A DNA stretch of 64,000 bases from Magnaporthiopsis rhizophila (taxonomy: Eukaryota; Ascomycota; Sordariomycetes; Magnaporthales; Magnaporthaceae). The position numbers were made by a program, and so were the translations under genes. Below, piece by piece: positions 10,031-20,938 of the stretch (within the stretch, counting starts at the first letter, position 1; each line of letters starts with the position of its first letter). The stretch covers positions 124,001-188,000 of the forward strand of contig PYSS01000002.1 in NCBI GenBank assembly GCA_003049465.1, read 5' to 3'. Under the pieces are notes generated by a model. It was not told the DNA's origin, made no database searches, and worked only from the letters and a program-made list of their open reading frames with translations.

Positions 10031-10887
10031 GTCCCGTTTGCCCTGCTCATCACATCGGCACGGGACGAAACGGCGGTCGATGGCAAGCTAATTTGACATG
10101 ATACCCCCTGTTGAGAATCGTTCTAGTGCCCGCGTTTTTACCTGTCAAAGTCGGAGCCGATGTTTTAGCCGTTTTCTGTATCATGCACGCCCGGTCCCAG
10201 GCAAGGTCGATCCCAAACTCTTTTTTTTTTTCGGCGAGCAAGGCATTTTTATTGGATGTATGTACCGTTTTTTCCTAAGAATGATGCTCTAGCCATTTTG
10301 GGACCGGCTGAAACGCGTCTTGTCAATAGTTCCATCCATAAACAAGCTCGTATGTCATGTTTCAGGAAGCATTCCCCGGACATTCCACCAATTCCCAAAG
10401 CGGTTAAAGCATCCTTCTCGTATTCGAGAGAGAGAGAGTGCATATATACGAGGAGCTACGATCTTCAAATAGAAGTACCCCCACTTGCAACACGACCCGA
10501 CGACGGGTCAGCTTCTTGATATCAAACGATTTTGGGCCTTTCTTTTTGCAAACGCCTGATTCGCCGCCCATGACGCCGCCCAGGTATGTGGGCCAAAGCA
10601 AGGCAGATATTCTCTTTCAGCTCTGCATATGATCTCTCAGATGGTCTCCCGGCTGTTCTGCTCCGCAAAATGTAACTGAACTAAAAGGCAATCAATTTTC
10701 CCCAAGTGAAAATCATGACCAGTGCCACGGTACATACAACATATATGCGTCAAAGGCCGAGGTACAGGGAAATATTAAAATGTACACAGAAGGAAAAAAA
10801 AAAAAAAAAAAGACATTGAAGCAATCTGCTCAAGAGAGCCAACCCTAGTCTGGCGTTAACTGGCGTTAAGAATCGTGGCCGCGCTCG
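9863..10887. other. Convergent intergenic region with mononucleotide runs
   Basis: 3' flanks of the SHG1-like gene and the transporter. It contains a T30 run (10000-10029), a short GA repeat (about 10426-10438) and an A18 run (10794-10811). No gene is recognised. Confidence 0.6.
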
Positions 10888-12588
10888 TTACCACCAGCCC
10901 ACGAGCGCCTTTTCAGCGACCGCCTTGCCGTCATAGACGAAGCCAATAACCAACATGCTCATGATGAGGAGCAAAAGGGTCGCGATGAGACCGCGGCGAG
11001 CAGCGGGCGAGAGACGGGACTCGTCGAACTGGGGCGACTTGAACAGGGAGTAGGTCCACTCGAACGAGGCGACAAGCCGCTGCTTGATGACGTCCCAGCC
11101 CAGGCTGTAGTAGGTCAGGCCGATGAGGGCGATGGAGTAGCCCAGGAACTGCAGGAAGCTGACGTGCTCGGACCAGAGCAACACGGCGACAACGATGAGG
11201 AGGATGTTCTTGAGGATGCCGGTCAGGGTGAGAACCAGGGAAGACGTCTTGCCGATCTGTACAGTTATTCGAGTTATAATTATTAGTCTTCATATTCTAG
11301 CACATGAGATAATGATAGAAGAAGCTTTGTCAAGAGCAACGACGTACCAGCATGACGCTCGCGACGTTCAGGAGAAAGGCCACAAGGGCGTTGACGACGA
11401 GCACGGTGACGCCGGTGGTGAGGACGGCGTCGTAGCTGAAGGTTGGGCCCTCGGCAATCAGGGCGACAAAGAAGTTCATGACGGCGCAGACGGGAGCGTA
11501 GTAGTAGAGCGAGACGAGCGGGTCCATCTTCTGCTGGTCGGCGTCGCCAGCGAGCATGACCTCGATCATGGTCAAGCGCAGGGCCTCGAAGACGATGCCG
11601 CCCATCTGGTACAGGACGCCGACCCAGCTGAACTGGATCTCGCCGAAGCTGGCGATGGCGACGCCGAGCACGATGACGCAGACGTTGGCGAACACCCTGG
11701 CCGACGGCTCCTTGAGGCGCCAGGCCCACGACAGCAGCAGCACGACGACGGGGGCGGCGGCCTTGAGCATCTGGATGAAGGAGACGGATAGGTACATGTA
11801 CGTCATGTTGGAGAAGACGAGCGAGCCCGAGTAGAGCAGGCCGATGGGCACGATGCTACGCAGGTAGATGCGGCCATTCATCTTGACCTTCTTGCGGCCG
11901 TCCACCAGCGTCGTGGTGCGCGCCAGCAGCTGCGTCGCCACGACGGAGAATACCATGTGCCAGCATGTTAGGATGATGGCTGAGAAGCGTTAGTCAGTTG
12001 TACAACAGGAAATGTCGTCGTCTCCCAACCTAGGTATACACGGAAACAAACAAGGCTAGGGGTGTGTGGGGCTGTGCCTGAGCGACGGTCCAGAAAAAGA
12101 AGTGCCGGCCATCTGTGTGTTATGGAAGCAGCGAACGCTTGGGAGCGCACGGAGGCGGGGGGTGGGGAGATCGGATTGCGCACTCGGGGCCCAGGCCCGG
12201 GCCGTTCTTGTACGTACGGTATTCTGCACGACAGCATGCGACGTCAGCAAAAAAAGAGTCCAGACAAACTAGCACAGGCACAACCAAGCATGACGGAGGC
12301 CGGGGTTGGTTTGGTGCAGCGCGGAGGCTGGGAAGGGATGGGTGCTTCAGCACATACTGAAGCCAGCCTTGTCGATCAGGTACTTGTTAAAAAGAATTGT
12401 CGAGTTGGAAAAGAAGATCCAGCTCCTAAAAACGACGATGATACAGTTAGCAGACCGACCGACAAGAGGGCGAAAAAGAGAGCGCAGCAGGCTGTAGGCT
12501 GCGGGTTGGCGACAGCATACCCAATGTAGAAGGCGGGATGCAGGCCACTGGCGGCAGGCGCGGGCTTTTCGACGGTTGGCAGCGACAT
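10888..12588 (-). CDS. Triose-phosphate/nucleotide-sugar transporter family membrane protein (TPT, DUF250)
   Basis: Five exons on the minus strand: 12588-12521, 12425-12358, 12223-12218, 11979-11348 and 11256-10888, giving 380 aa. Donors are GTATGC, GTATGT, GTACGT and GTACGT; acceptors are TAG, CAG, CAG and CAG. The third exon is only 6 nt and supplies the conserved Lys-Tyr-Pro junction in GFKYPIILTCWH. The protein has about ten hydrophobic segments, the N-terminal STILFNKYLID motif, the central FIQMLKAAAPVVVLLLSW helix and KTSSLVLTLTGILKN near the end, all typical of TPT-family antiporters of the Golgi/ER. Substrate cannot be told from the sequence. Divergent across 2.5 kb from a Golgi-type glycosyltransferase. 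Confidence 0.88.
12218..12223 (-). other. 6-nt microexon of the TPT transporter gene
   Basis: On the minus strand GTGCAG is followed by AATACC and then GTACGT. Inserting these 6 nt between TTCA and CCATCATC gives TTC AAA TAC CCC ATC ATC (FKYPII), restoring a family-conserved stretch that would otherwise lack two residues. Flanking introns are 134 bp and 238 bp. Confidence 0.8.
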
Positions 12589-12621
12589 GGTGATGGAACC
12601 TTGTTTGTGGTTACGATTCAG

Positions 12622-12651
12622 TCGTGCTGCTGCTGCTGCTGCTGCTGCTGT
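12622..12651 (+). repeat. (GCT)n trinucleotide repeat
   Basis: About ten tandem GCT units just upstream of the transporter start codon, in its presumed 5' leader (CAG/AGC on the coding strand). Confidence 0.8.
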
Positions 12652-14874
12652 TCTCGTCAAGTCGCAAAGCCGGCGGGCGGCTTTGAAAGTTGAGAACGAA
12701 AACGAGCGCGCGCACGCTCACAGGTCGCGGTCGAGTAATCTTTGCTGCTGCGAGTTTGGTGGTGGTGGTGATGGTGGTGGGAGAGAGGAATGGCGACGCG
12801 TCGGAGAGGAAAGGGGTGGTGGCCTTGACGTCGCTGACTGACTGACTGACTTGACGGGCGGCCCCCCCACGGATTGCGGATACCATCCAATGACAACGAG
12901 CACGGGCGAATTTTGACAGCTTGCGAGAGGGCAAAGTCAATTCGGGCGTCGTCTCGTATGGATTCCGCTGACGTGAGAAATCCCTGTTGCCATGCGCCTT
13001 GCAAAAAGCTTTTGGTGGTGTAGAACTGGTCAGGCTGAGCGACTGCGACGCTGCTTGCAGATCGGCTGGGCGGATCCCAACCGTACGAACAGCCTTAACA
13101 TTCAGGTCTTGATTTTTTATGGACCCTGAGCTATGTCGCAAAACACGTCGAGGTCGTGATGTTTCCACGCATTCTAAGCATGCTTCAACCTGAACAGCAA
13201 ACACTCTTATCGAGCAAGCAAATCTGTCATCCTAGTGGGTGCCTAATCTAGTTAAGCGCTTAGTGGATCGACAAGGGTTTTCCGCATTTGGTTCCATTTT
13301 GTTTCTTTCTTCTGTCCTCTTTTTTTAGGCCATGCATACCACCCCTGTCTGTCGGCCCTCGGCAGGTGTGCGGGTGGACCGGGATAATACTCTCAGCCCG
13401 GGCACCTATACCTGAGTTACCTAATGTCAAAACTTCACGTTTTCTTTTCTCCCTTCGTTTTTCTTATGTGTGGGATGTGGTTTCACCATCGCCAGCTCGA
13501 GAGCCCCTTTTCTCCTCCCTGGCTCTTATCGGCGATCAAATCCCCGAGCATGTTTTCGATATGATGAGTGGCAGGAGGCTTGCATATTGCTGGCCGCCAT
13601 TGGCCCAGACTTTTGCTGGCGTGAGCGGCGGCTTCTAGCCCGGCAATAGATCGACGGCTGTGCTTTGTGCATTTTTTTTTTTCTTTTTCTTTTTTTGGAC
13701 AGCGGCTGTGGCCCGGGACATTGCTGAGACCCCGCGGCCATCCATCCATTTCAGCGCCGCTCTCCTGCACGCTTTGTTGGGCGACCTCAGTGAAACCAAT
13801 GCGTTTAAGACGGAGCATTGCGTTGTGCTGCGTGATCTCTTCATTTTTCCCGCCTTCTGGTCTATCTGCAACAAGCGTCCCGTCCGACGGCGCCTTTCGG
13901 CGGAACAGCCCGCTGCTGGTCTTGATTCGGGCGCTATCTTCCCAAAACATGGCGGCTTGGCTTGGCTGGCGTGGGTTGGCGTCGTGCGCGCACATGCTGG
14001 ATCTCAGCCACACCGAGACCGCTCCAGCGGATGGATGCAGAAGCCAATATTGAGAGCTGGCGGTCAGGAGCAAGACAAGCCGCGATAGGCAAATGAGTCT
14101 CGGGGAGGCATCAGCCCGGGCCAGCCACCAGTGGGGGGCTCAGATTGGCGCCGGGCTGGATCTCGTTTGGTTTCTTTCCTCAGCTACCTGCCTACAGTAT
14201 GTGCCACAATCAGATACACCGTGACACCGCTCGTGTCTGTGTGCTCGCGCCAGTGGCTGTGGTCGATACCCCGCCTAGCCTGGCGTCTGCCCAACTTCTG
14301 CTACCACCCTTCACGCCCCCAGGCGGCACATTCCGCGGTCGTAGTGGTCGGCTCCTTATCCGCCCTTATGTGTGCGTGGCTGTCTTGGGCAGAGTCGCAC
14401 AGTGTGCAGCACACCAAGGCTGCACGGTCCACGCCATTCCATGCGCGCTACCGTTTTCTGCTCTCCCTTCCATCTTCTCCATTCCTGGTTCCTGGCCCGA
14501 CTTGACTGGACGGATCTGGTCGCCGCGCGGGCATAGATACATAGTGTACTTTGTAGTGTACTTGGTTCGTACCCTTGCAGCGTGGTACCTGTGACATCCC
14601 TTCGCTTCCTGATCTTCTCATCGGTGGCCACCACGTCAGCCGCACGAGGGGGTTGACAAATGAAAGACGGCCGCCATTCTTGATTCAGTCATGCCGTAAA
14701 TTCACGCCCTTTTGTTGGTTCTGACAAGTTAGGGAAGGTGCCGGATGAGCATTGCTTTTGTGAGGTAGGTGGACCTCGATTCCATGCCTGCCTCGACCGC
14801 TCCCATCTCCCTGCCTCCTTCCCCTTGAGCGTAGCGCAAGAAGGCTGTTTGGAGCACCTTTCTCATCCATAAGC

Positions 14875-15105
14875 TTCGCCTTCCTTCTTTTTCTTTTTTC
14901 ATTTCTGCTCCTCCAGGTATCCCTTCCAGTCGCTCTTTCACTCACATTGTCCCCTTTCTCTCTTCTACCCGTACCAGTCCCTTTCTGGAATCGCATGGGA
15001 TCCGTCCCATTTATTCATTACTTTTCCTTGTAATCTCGTCCGACATCATCCTCGTCGCGACCACCCTACAGAACTCAACCCTTTGGTCTTATACCCGTCA
15101 TCACA
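14875..15105 (+). promoter_or_regulatory. Pyrimidine-rich leader of the GT17 gene
   Basis: The 230 bp before the GT17 ATG are strongly C/T-rich on the coding strand. CT-rich tracts near transcription starts are common in filamentous fungi, so the core promoter/leader probably lies here. No TATA box is obvious. Confidence 0.4.
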
Positions 15106-16323
15106 ATGGGAAGGCAACTTCAGAACCATTCCGTCAAATACCTGGCGGCGGCCAGCTTGCTCGTGTTTATCTGGTTCGTCTGGCGCCTGGGTATTCCCAG
15201 CGATGCGCAGAAGTTGTCCGGCTTGGTACCAGGAGTCCCTTCCAAAGAGACTTCGCGCTGGGGTTCCAAGCCCAAGAAATCCGGAGACCACCCCGACATC
15301 CTTGACGAGGTCGCCGCGAAGCAGTACTGCAATAACTACCGCCTGCACCCCTTCCCGCGCGATCGCGTCCGCTCGCGCAAGATCTACGACCTGCTGCTCA
15401 TCAACACCGAGCTGGAAATTCTCGATGTCCGCATGGGCCAGATGGCGCCAGGTGTCGACTACTTCGTCATCCTCGAGTCGGACACGACCTTCACCGATAA
15501 GCCCAAGCCGCTCCATGTCCAAGAGAACTGGACCCGCTTCAAGGCACACCATTCGCAAATGATCCGCCGCACCATGGACCTGACGACGGGCGACTTCTCC
15601 AAGACGTGGGAGCGCGAGACCGCCTCGCGCAACGCCATGTACGGCCAGGTCATCCCCTTCCTCACCGGCAAGGAGGAGGCTCACACCGACGACGTTCTGC
15701 TCGTGTCCGACGTGGACGAGTTCTTCAAGCCCGAGACGCTGAAGATCTTCCGCAACTGCGTCATTCCCGATAAGGTCACCACCCAGTCCGATCTCTTCTA
15801 CTACTCGTTCCAGTGGGTCAACGAGTACGACTGGATGCACCCCCAGGCCACCATCTACAAGGGCAACGACACGGTTCTGCCCCAGGACCTGCGCACCCAC
15901 GGAAAGGACCACATGGTCCTGCGCGACAGCGCCTGGCACTGCAGCTACTGCTTCCCCACCGTCGCCGAGATCATCAAGAAGATCACCAGCTTCTCGCACA
16001 CCGAGCTCGACAAGCCCGAATACAAGGACCCTATCAAGATTGTTGAGCGAGTCCGCAACGGTCGCGATATGTGAGTTTTTTTTCTGTATTCGCCCATCCC
16101 TTGTCTCAAGGGGTGTCAACTGCGGAGAGTTGCGGGGTCACCTGTTGCTTGGCTCGTCTTTCTGTTGTACTGACTTGGGTTTGTGCCATCACACAGGTTC
16201 GAGCGGAGCAACTGTACGCGCGTCGAGCACAACCAGGATGTGCCCGACTTCATCAAGAACAACCGCCAGAAGTACGGCTACATGCTGGACCGCGATCCTC
16301 CCAACGCCAACTTCATTGACTTC

Positions 16324-16360
<37 letters not shown>

Positions 16361-16407
16361 NCCCCCCCCCCCCCCCCCCCCCCCCTGAGCCAGTCGCAGC
16401 GAGCTGA
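15106..16407 (+). CDS. Glycosyltransferase family 17 (beta-1,4-mannosyl-glycoprotein GlcNAc-transferase-like), 3' end unresolved
   Basis: Two exons, 15106-16070 and 16197 onward. The 126-bp intron has donor GTGAGT, branch TACTGAC and acceptor CACAG and joins GRDM to FERSNCTRV. The N-terminus is a type II signal anchor (YLAAASLLVFIWFVWRL, about residues 12-28), so a Golgi lumenal enzyme is likely. The family pattern is clear: YDLLLINTELEILDVRMGQM, YFVILESDTTFT, the acidic VSDVDEFFKPETL and AWHCSYCFPTVAEI. GT17 founders add a bisecting GlcNAc in animals; the fungal substrate is unknown. Residues up to NANFIDF (about 366 aa) fit a complete family member. The frame then enters a C run with an N, so the stop at 16405-16407 depends on an unreliable tract length. 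Confidence 0.85.
16325..16385 (+). repeat. Poly-C tract with an ambiguous base
   Basis: 36 C, one N (16361), then 24 C, at the 3' end of the GT17 coding sequence. The N inside an otherwise pure run points to a sequencing or assembly problem, so the true length and reading frame past it are unknown. Confidence 0.95.
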
Positions 16408-17435
16408 GAGCATGCAAGGCCGAGCATCTACACAAGTCCACCCAACCACGAACCATTAAGATACCAAACCCGCGCGTGGCCGCAAGGCTTTCCTGATGGG
16501 CATTTTCCCTGGCTCATCCGTTGTACCAATCTTTTCTCTTCTTTCACTCGGAGTTGGCGGGTGTGTGACATGTCGGTCCTGGTAGGGTCGGGGCCTTTGA
16601 TTCGCAATCCCTCGCGCCCAGAGGCGGTCATGTTGGCTGATCGTCCGCAGCGGCAGGCCAGTGTTCTGTTTTCATATTTGCTCTTATGCGTGACCATACA
16701 GAAAGGGAAAGAAAATGGGGAGGGGATACAAGGTGCGAGCTGAGGGTCGTGTTTACAGTTGATGATGTATGAATCGATTTCAGACGGAGTTGGACCGACC
16801 ACACGAGCCAAACGCACATACACACATATACACATGAAAAAAAAAACCCAAAAAAAATCAGAATGACATTTGTCGCGTCGATTTTGGTCCTCTTCTTCTG
16901 TCGTCATGATTCCTCGGTCCAGGCTGAAGTTCAATGACGGCCGTAGCGCGCAAAGGGGAATTTGATCTCAAGCGGACCCAGGGAAGCCAATTTCAACACG
17001 TTTTCCGACACGGAATCTATAAAATTGCGAAGCCTATACACAGTTGTTCCGTCTTTAGTATCGTTCCGAATCTCACCCTTCGCGCGCGCTACGAAGGTAT
17101 GCACGTATGTCGTTGTGTTTGACACAGCCATGCCCGCCCCCAGCCTTGTTCTTTCGAGGAGTCAGTGCGGCCTGCCCAGACCCAGGGGTCCCCGAACTCG
17201 GAACTTTATTTTGACATTGCAACTTTGGCATGACTCTCGGATTGGATAAAAGCCAATGTATATGTATGTAGGGCCGGACATGGGACGGAATTAACCCAAT
17301 CGGGGGCGGGGACATGATATAAAATAAAGTAGGTTTGCGAAGTCCTCGCACTCTCGATGGTGGGTTAGGTAGCGGGAGGAACCCGAGATCCCGGGTTGGG
17401 TGGGCGGGAGAAAAAGAAGGATTTCTGATTCCATG

Positions 17436-17469
<34 letters not shown>

Positions 17470-17908
17470 NNNNNNNNNNNNNNNNNNNNNNNNNNNNNNN
17501 AAAAAAAAAAAAAAAAAAAAAAAAAAGATAACCGGCGTCTGCGGCAGAGGAGCTAAACCAAAAATAAAAAAAAGAAGAACCCAAATGTTATAAACCCCAC
17601 AACGCCAAGTGCTATGCCATGTCCATCTACTACAGAGGAGAGGACGTGAAAAGCGGGAAACAAAAAAACAAAAAAAAAAAGGAACCAAGGAATGAAAAAC
17701 CCTCTCGCCGGGCGTTGTCGGCCGCCGTCAATGCAACAGCCACCCAAACCCCCTCCCCTTCGAGAGTTTGTGCCGTCAGAACCCAAACACGGGCCACCCG
17801 TTCGTCCGGTTCAATGCCGCGCCGAATATTCTAGTACCTAGTGCCTCTCTTATACATTTATCCTTTATTTTTTATCTTTTTGCTGGCATCTTCTGAATCT
17901 GGGCAGTC
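16408..17908. other. Convergent intergenic region with an assembly gap
   Basis: 3' flanks of GT17 and the ubiquitin protease. It includes an A-run broken by 31 Ns (17436-17526). No gene is recognised in the 1.5 kb. Confidence 0.55.
17436..17526. repeat. Poly-A run interrupted by a 31-N gap
   Basis: A34, then N from 17470 to 17500, then A26. The gap lies wholly in a homopolymer, so it may be a collapsed or unreadable A tract or a false join. Confidence 0.95.
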
Positions 17909-20335
17909 TCATTCACCCACTGGCAGAGACACGCTCCGCGCCTCGTCTAGCGCCCCATCCTCATCGACGCCGCGTCGAGGGGCCGGAGAAAGGGGTGGCG
18001 GGGTCGGGTCCGTGTCGGCCGTCATGCTGCTCGCCTCTTCCTCTTCCCCTTCCTCCTCGTCTTCGCCGCCCTCCTCCTCCTGCCCGGTGGAGACGCTGGC
18101 TGGCGATTCCTCGAGCTCCGGGGTCAAGACCGGTACCGGGTCGACGCAGTCGTAAAAGAGCATGAAGACGCCGCCCTGGGACTGGACGACGTCCTCTGAG
18201 ACTTTGACCACGCTTTCGTCGCTCAGCCTCCACCAGTCCGCATCTTCCTCTTCCTCTGCCTCCGCGGCCTCCTCGCGATCGCTAGACGGGTTCTGGGCTG
18301 CCGGCGGCCTCGTCTCGACTCCCGAGGCAGAGGCTGTGGCCTTGTTGCCGCTGCTGCCCACATGGTCGTCGGGTGCCAGGTTTGGGGGCGTTGTCGCCTC
18401 CTTCTTGTCGTCCGAGCTGCCCGGGCGAGATGGTTTTGCTGGACGGGGATGTTTTCTGTAACAGATATAGTGTCCGTTCTCGTGACGACCCTGATGTGTC
18501 ACAACGGCTCTGAGCTCATAGATTGGCCCGTTTAGTTTGGACTTGTTTGGGCCAGCAACCATTGACGTGGTCGGGTCGAGAAGCCACTGCTCCTCCTCAT
18601 CCTCCTCCTCCTCCTCCTCCTCGTCTTCCTCTTCCTCTTCCTCGTTGTCATGCTCCTCGTCTATCGGCGGTGAGGGCTTTTCGCTCTCCTCAACTTCATC
18701 CTTTTCCTTGGCTGCTGGCGGCGCAGCGGCTCGGGTCGGAGGTTTGCCGGCACTACCGAGGCACCAAGGCCCGAGGTCCAGTAGCATGGGAAAGCGGACC
18801 GTGGCTAGATTCTTGAACATCTGGCCCGTGTTCTCGTCGAAGACGGACCGGTTCATGTGTATGACGAGGCTCTGCGGCCCACGCGCAACAACGGCCTGCT
18901 TGGTTTTGGTCGAGCCGATCTTCTTGGTGATCTGGCAGCGTCGCGAAATGGTCTCCTCCTCGAAATCGTCCTCCTCTAGCGCCTGCTCGATGGCGGCGGC
19001 GCGCTCGACGACGGTCGGTGGCGCCTTGTCCACGCCCATGCGCTTGATCACCATATCCATAAGCCGCCGGGCCTCGAGGAGTGTACACCTGCCGCACTCG
19101 ACGCCGGGGATCCTCTCTACGCGCGTGTATGCGTCAAGTCGCTCGTAAAGATCGTGCTCCCGACGGTCCATTCCTAGACTGAGAGTGATGCAGTTAAAAG
19201 GGATCATGGACAGGCCTTCGGACCAACCGCAGGCCACGCAGGCCACACGCTGCGCCGTCAGACCCTCGAGCGGGTTGCGCAGCGCCGCCGCGGAGCCGTG
19301 ACCTGCCCACGGACCCACCACGTCGCCTCCGGGCTTGCGGGTACCAGGCAGGCTCTGGTAGCCGCTGTCGTCGCTGTGCTGGCTGCCCGGGCTGTTGTCG
19401 CAACCGTCGTCCGAGGCCGGCGACGTGGCGGCGGCGGGCGAGGACAGTGTTGCGGGAGATGGTGGTGATGATGCTGTCGCCACGCCATCTCCCAGAGCGT
19501 CTCCCAATCCGGGACCGTTTCCTCGAAGCAGTCTGGCAGCCTTGGCAACCTCACGGTCGACCTCGTCCAGCAGTTTCGAAAAGTACTCCTGTGCATCCTG
19601 CTGCTGCCACGTGCTCATGTTCTTGAGCACGGCAGGCGTCCAGAGCGTGTGCCCATTGTTCTCAGGAGCATTCAGATCCGAGATAAGCTCCAGCAGGGCA
19701 CCTGCCGTCTTTGCGCTGACGCCGCTGTCGGCACCGCGCTTGGCCTCGGCAACGGTCGCCGGCAGGCGCAAATACTCGGGCAGGGGCTTCAGCGACGCGA
19801 GACCCTGAAGGATGCTATTCTGGTAGCATGAGTTGCTGAGGTTGCCCAGCCCGGCAGGCCGCGCGCAGTCGGACTTGGCGAAGCCGAACGAGGTTCCGGG
19901 GCGGCGGCCGGCATGGGACACCGAAGCCATGATGCCGCCGGGCCCGCCGGCGTCCAGCCGCAAGATCCTCCGCAGGGCTTCGCTTTTGGCCGCATATGTG
20001 GCGGGCTGCATGGGCGCGGGGGGTTTCCTTGGGTCGCGGGGGAAGAGCGGCGGGTTCAGCCAGCCGTCGACGGCGAATAGGAGGCGGGCGGGGGTGAGGG
20101 CGACGAGAGCGTCCCAGACGCGCTGTAACAGGCCGGGGAGGAGGTGGTGGGGATCGGCACCACAGCTGAAGAGGACGGTGACGACAAGTATGAGGAGCGG
20201 GACGAGGACGCTAGGCTCGTGCAGGCGGTCGAGGATGGAGGAGCTGGTGGCATGGGCGGCGGCGCGGGAGCGGTAGCCGCGGGCTAGGCGCTCCGAGTCG
20301 TGCTGCCTCGCGCTCCAGGGGTCGCGCGCATTCAT
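17909..20335 (-). CDS. Membrane-anchored ubiquitin carboxyl-terminal hydrolase (USP/UBP1-like)
   Basis: A single exon of 808 aa. It is a cysteine protease that removes ubiquitin from proteins. The Cys box is GLGNLSNSCYQNSILQGL (nucleophile about Cys170) and the His box is GRHENGHYICYRK (about His622), followed by the closing WWRLSDESVVKVSEDVVQ and GGVFMLFYDC. A hydrophobic segment at about residues 35-55 (VLVPLLILVVTVLF) suggests an ER or other membrane anchor, as in yeast Ubp1. The Cys box has SNSC in place of the usual GNTC, a form I associate with Ubp1-type proteins. Two Glu/Asp-rich low-complexity inserts lie in the catalytic domain on either side of the His box. The C-tail is acidic. Confidence 0.88.
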   Translation of the reverse strand: MNARDPWSARQHDSERLARGYRSRAAAHATSSSILDRLHEPSVLVPLLILVVTVLFSCGADPHHLLPGLLQRVWDALVALTPARLLFAVDGWLNPPLFPRDPRKPPAPMQPATYAAKSEALRRILRLDAGGPGGIMASVSHAGRRPGTSFGFAKSDCARPAGLGNLSNSCYQNSILQGLASLKPLPEYLRLPATVAEAKRGADSGVSAKTAGALLELISDLNAPENNGHTLWTPAVLKNMSTWQQQDAQEYFSKLLDEVDREVAKAARLLRGNGPGLGDALGDGVATASSPPSPATLSSPAAATSPASDDGCDNSPGSQHSDDSGYQSLPGTRKPGGDVVGPWAGHGSAAALRNPLEGLTAQRVACVACGWSEGLSMIPFNCITLSLGMDRREHDLYERLDAYTRVERIPGVECGRCTLLEARRLMDMVIKRMGVDKAPPTVVERAAAIEQALEEDDFEEETISRRCQITKKIGSTKTKQAVVARGPQSLVIHMNRSVFDENTGQMFKNLATVRFPMLLDLGPWCLGSAGKPPTRAAAPPAAKEKDEVEESEKPSPPIDEEHDNEEEEEEDEEEEEEEDEEEQWLLDPTTSMVAGPNKSKLNGPIYELRAVVTHQGRHENGHYICYRKHPRPAKPSRPGSSDDKKEATTPPNLAPDDHVGSSGNKATASASGVETRPPAAQNPSSDREEAAEAEEEEDADWWRLSDESVVKVSEDVVQSQGGVFMLFYDCVDPVPVLTPELEESPASVSTGQEEEGGEDEEEGEEEEASSMTADTDPTPPPLSPAPRRGVDEDGALDEARSVSLPVGE

Positions 20336-20938
20336 TATGTGTTGGACGTCGGTCGCCTATGGAAAGATGGGGGGCGGCGAGGGTTGGATGGCGTGCAACG
20401 ACTGGAAAGCGGCGGCGGCGGCGGCGGCGTGGTCACAAGCGGAGTGCCGACGACTTGGAATCTTGGAATGACGGCGAGCTCAGGCGGCCCTGCCGACCTC
20501 GAGGGATGCGAACAAGGGCGACGGTCGAGTGGGACTCAAAATATCCATGACACCTAGGGGTCTGCGGCGAAGCAATGGCAAGGAGGAATCTGTTCCATGG
20601 CCGGACGGGAAGAGGAGTTGTCGTGTCTTCGGCACGGCGCATGCGACTGCTGCAGGAGGGCGTGGCCACATGCATGGAATGCAGATGACACCAGTCTGCA
20701 CCGGCCGTTCGGTCCCACTTCAATTTAGCACAAAGCGGGGCTATCTAGCCGAATGTTGACCAACCACGCAATGCAGCGTGAGATCTGTGAGGGAAACAAC
20801 CCGCCGAAATTTTAGCGGTCAGCGGCGGCAAAATCCCTTAGCGCAAGAAATAATATAACCCCTCCAGCATAGTATTTGATGCAATGCGAAGACATTGAAC
20901 AAGACGGTCAAAACTGACGGCGGTCGAAACGACAAGTC
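20336..20938. other. Divergent intergenic region, ubiquitin protease / ALB1
   Basis: Promoters of both genes. A short (GGC)n stretch is near 20408-20428. No other gene is seen. Confidence 0.55.

Larger units (their letters stand above)
12589..15105. other. Long divergent region, transporter / GT17 gene
   Basis: A 2.5-kb region without a recognisable gene. Features seen are a (GCT)n repeat at about 12622-12651, a GACT tetranucleotide repeat at about 12834-12850, and pyrimidine-rich sequence from about 14870 up to the GT17 start. Open frames in 13480-14600 have no recognisable domains and look like chance frames. The GT17 side probably includes a long 5' leader. Confidence 0.55.

Noticed and set aside
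13480..14600. Several open frames of 60-200 codons on both strands
   Set aside because: They overlap each other, have mixed composition and show no domain or intron structure; they look like chance frames in GC-rich leader sequence.
17436..17526. Poly-A tract as the tail of a retroposed transcript or LINE
   Set aside because: No open frame, target-site duplication or element sequence is seen next to it, and the tract contains Ns, so an assembly gap is more likely.
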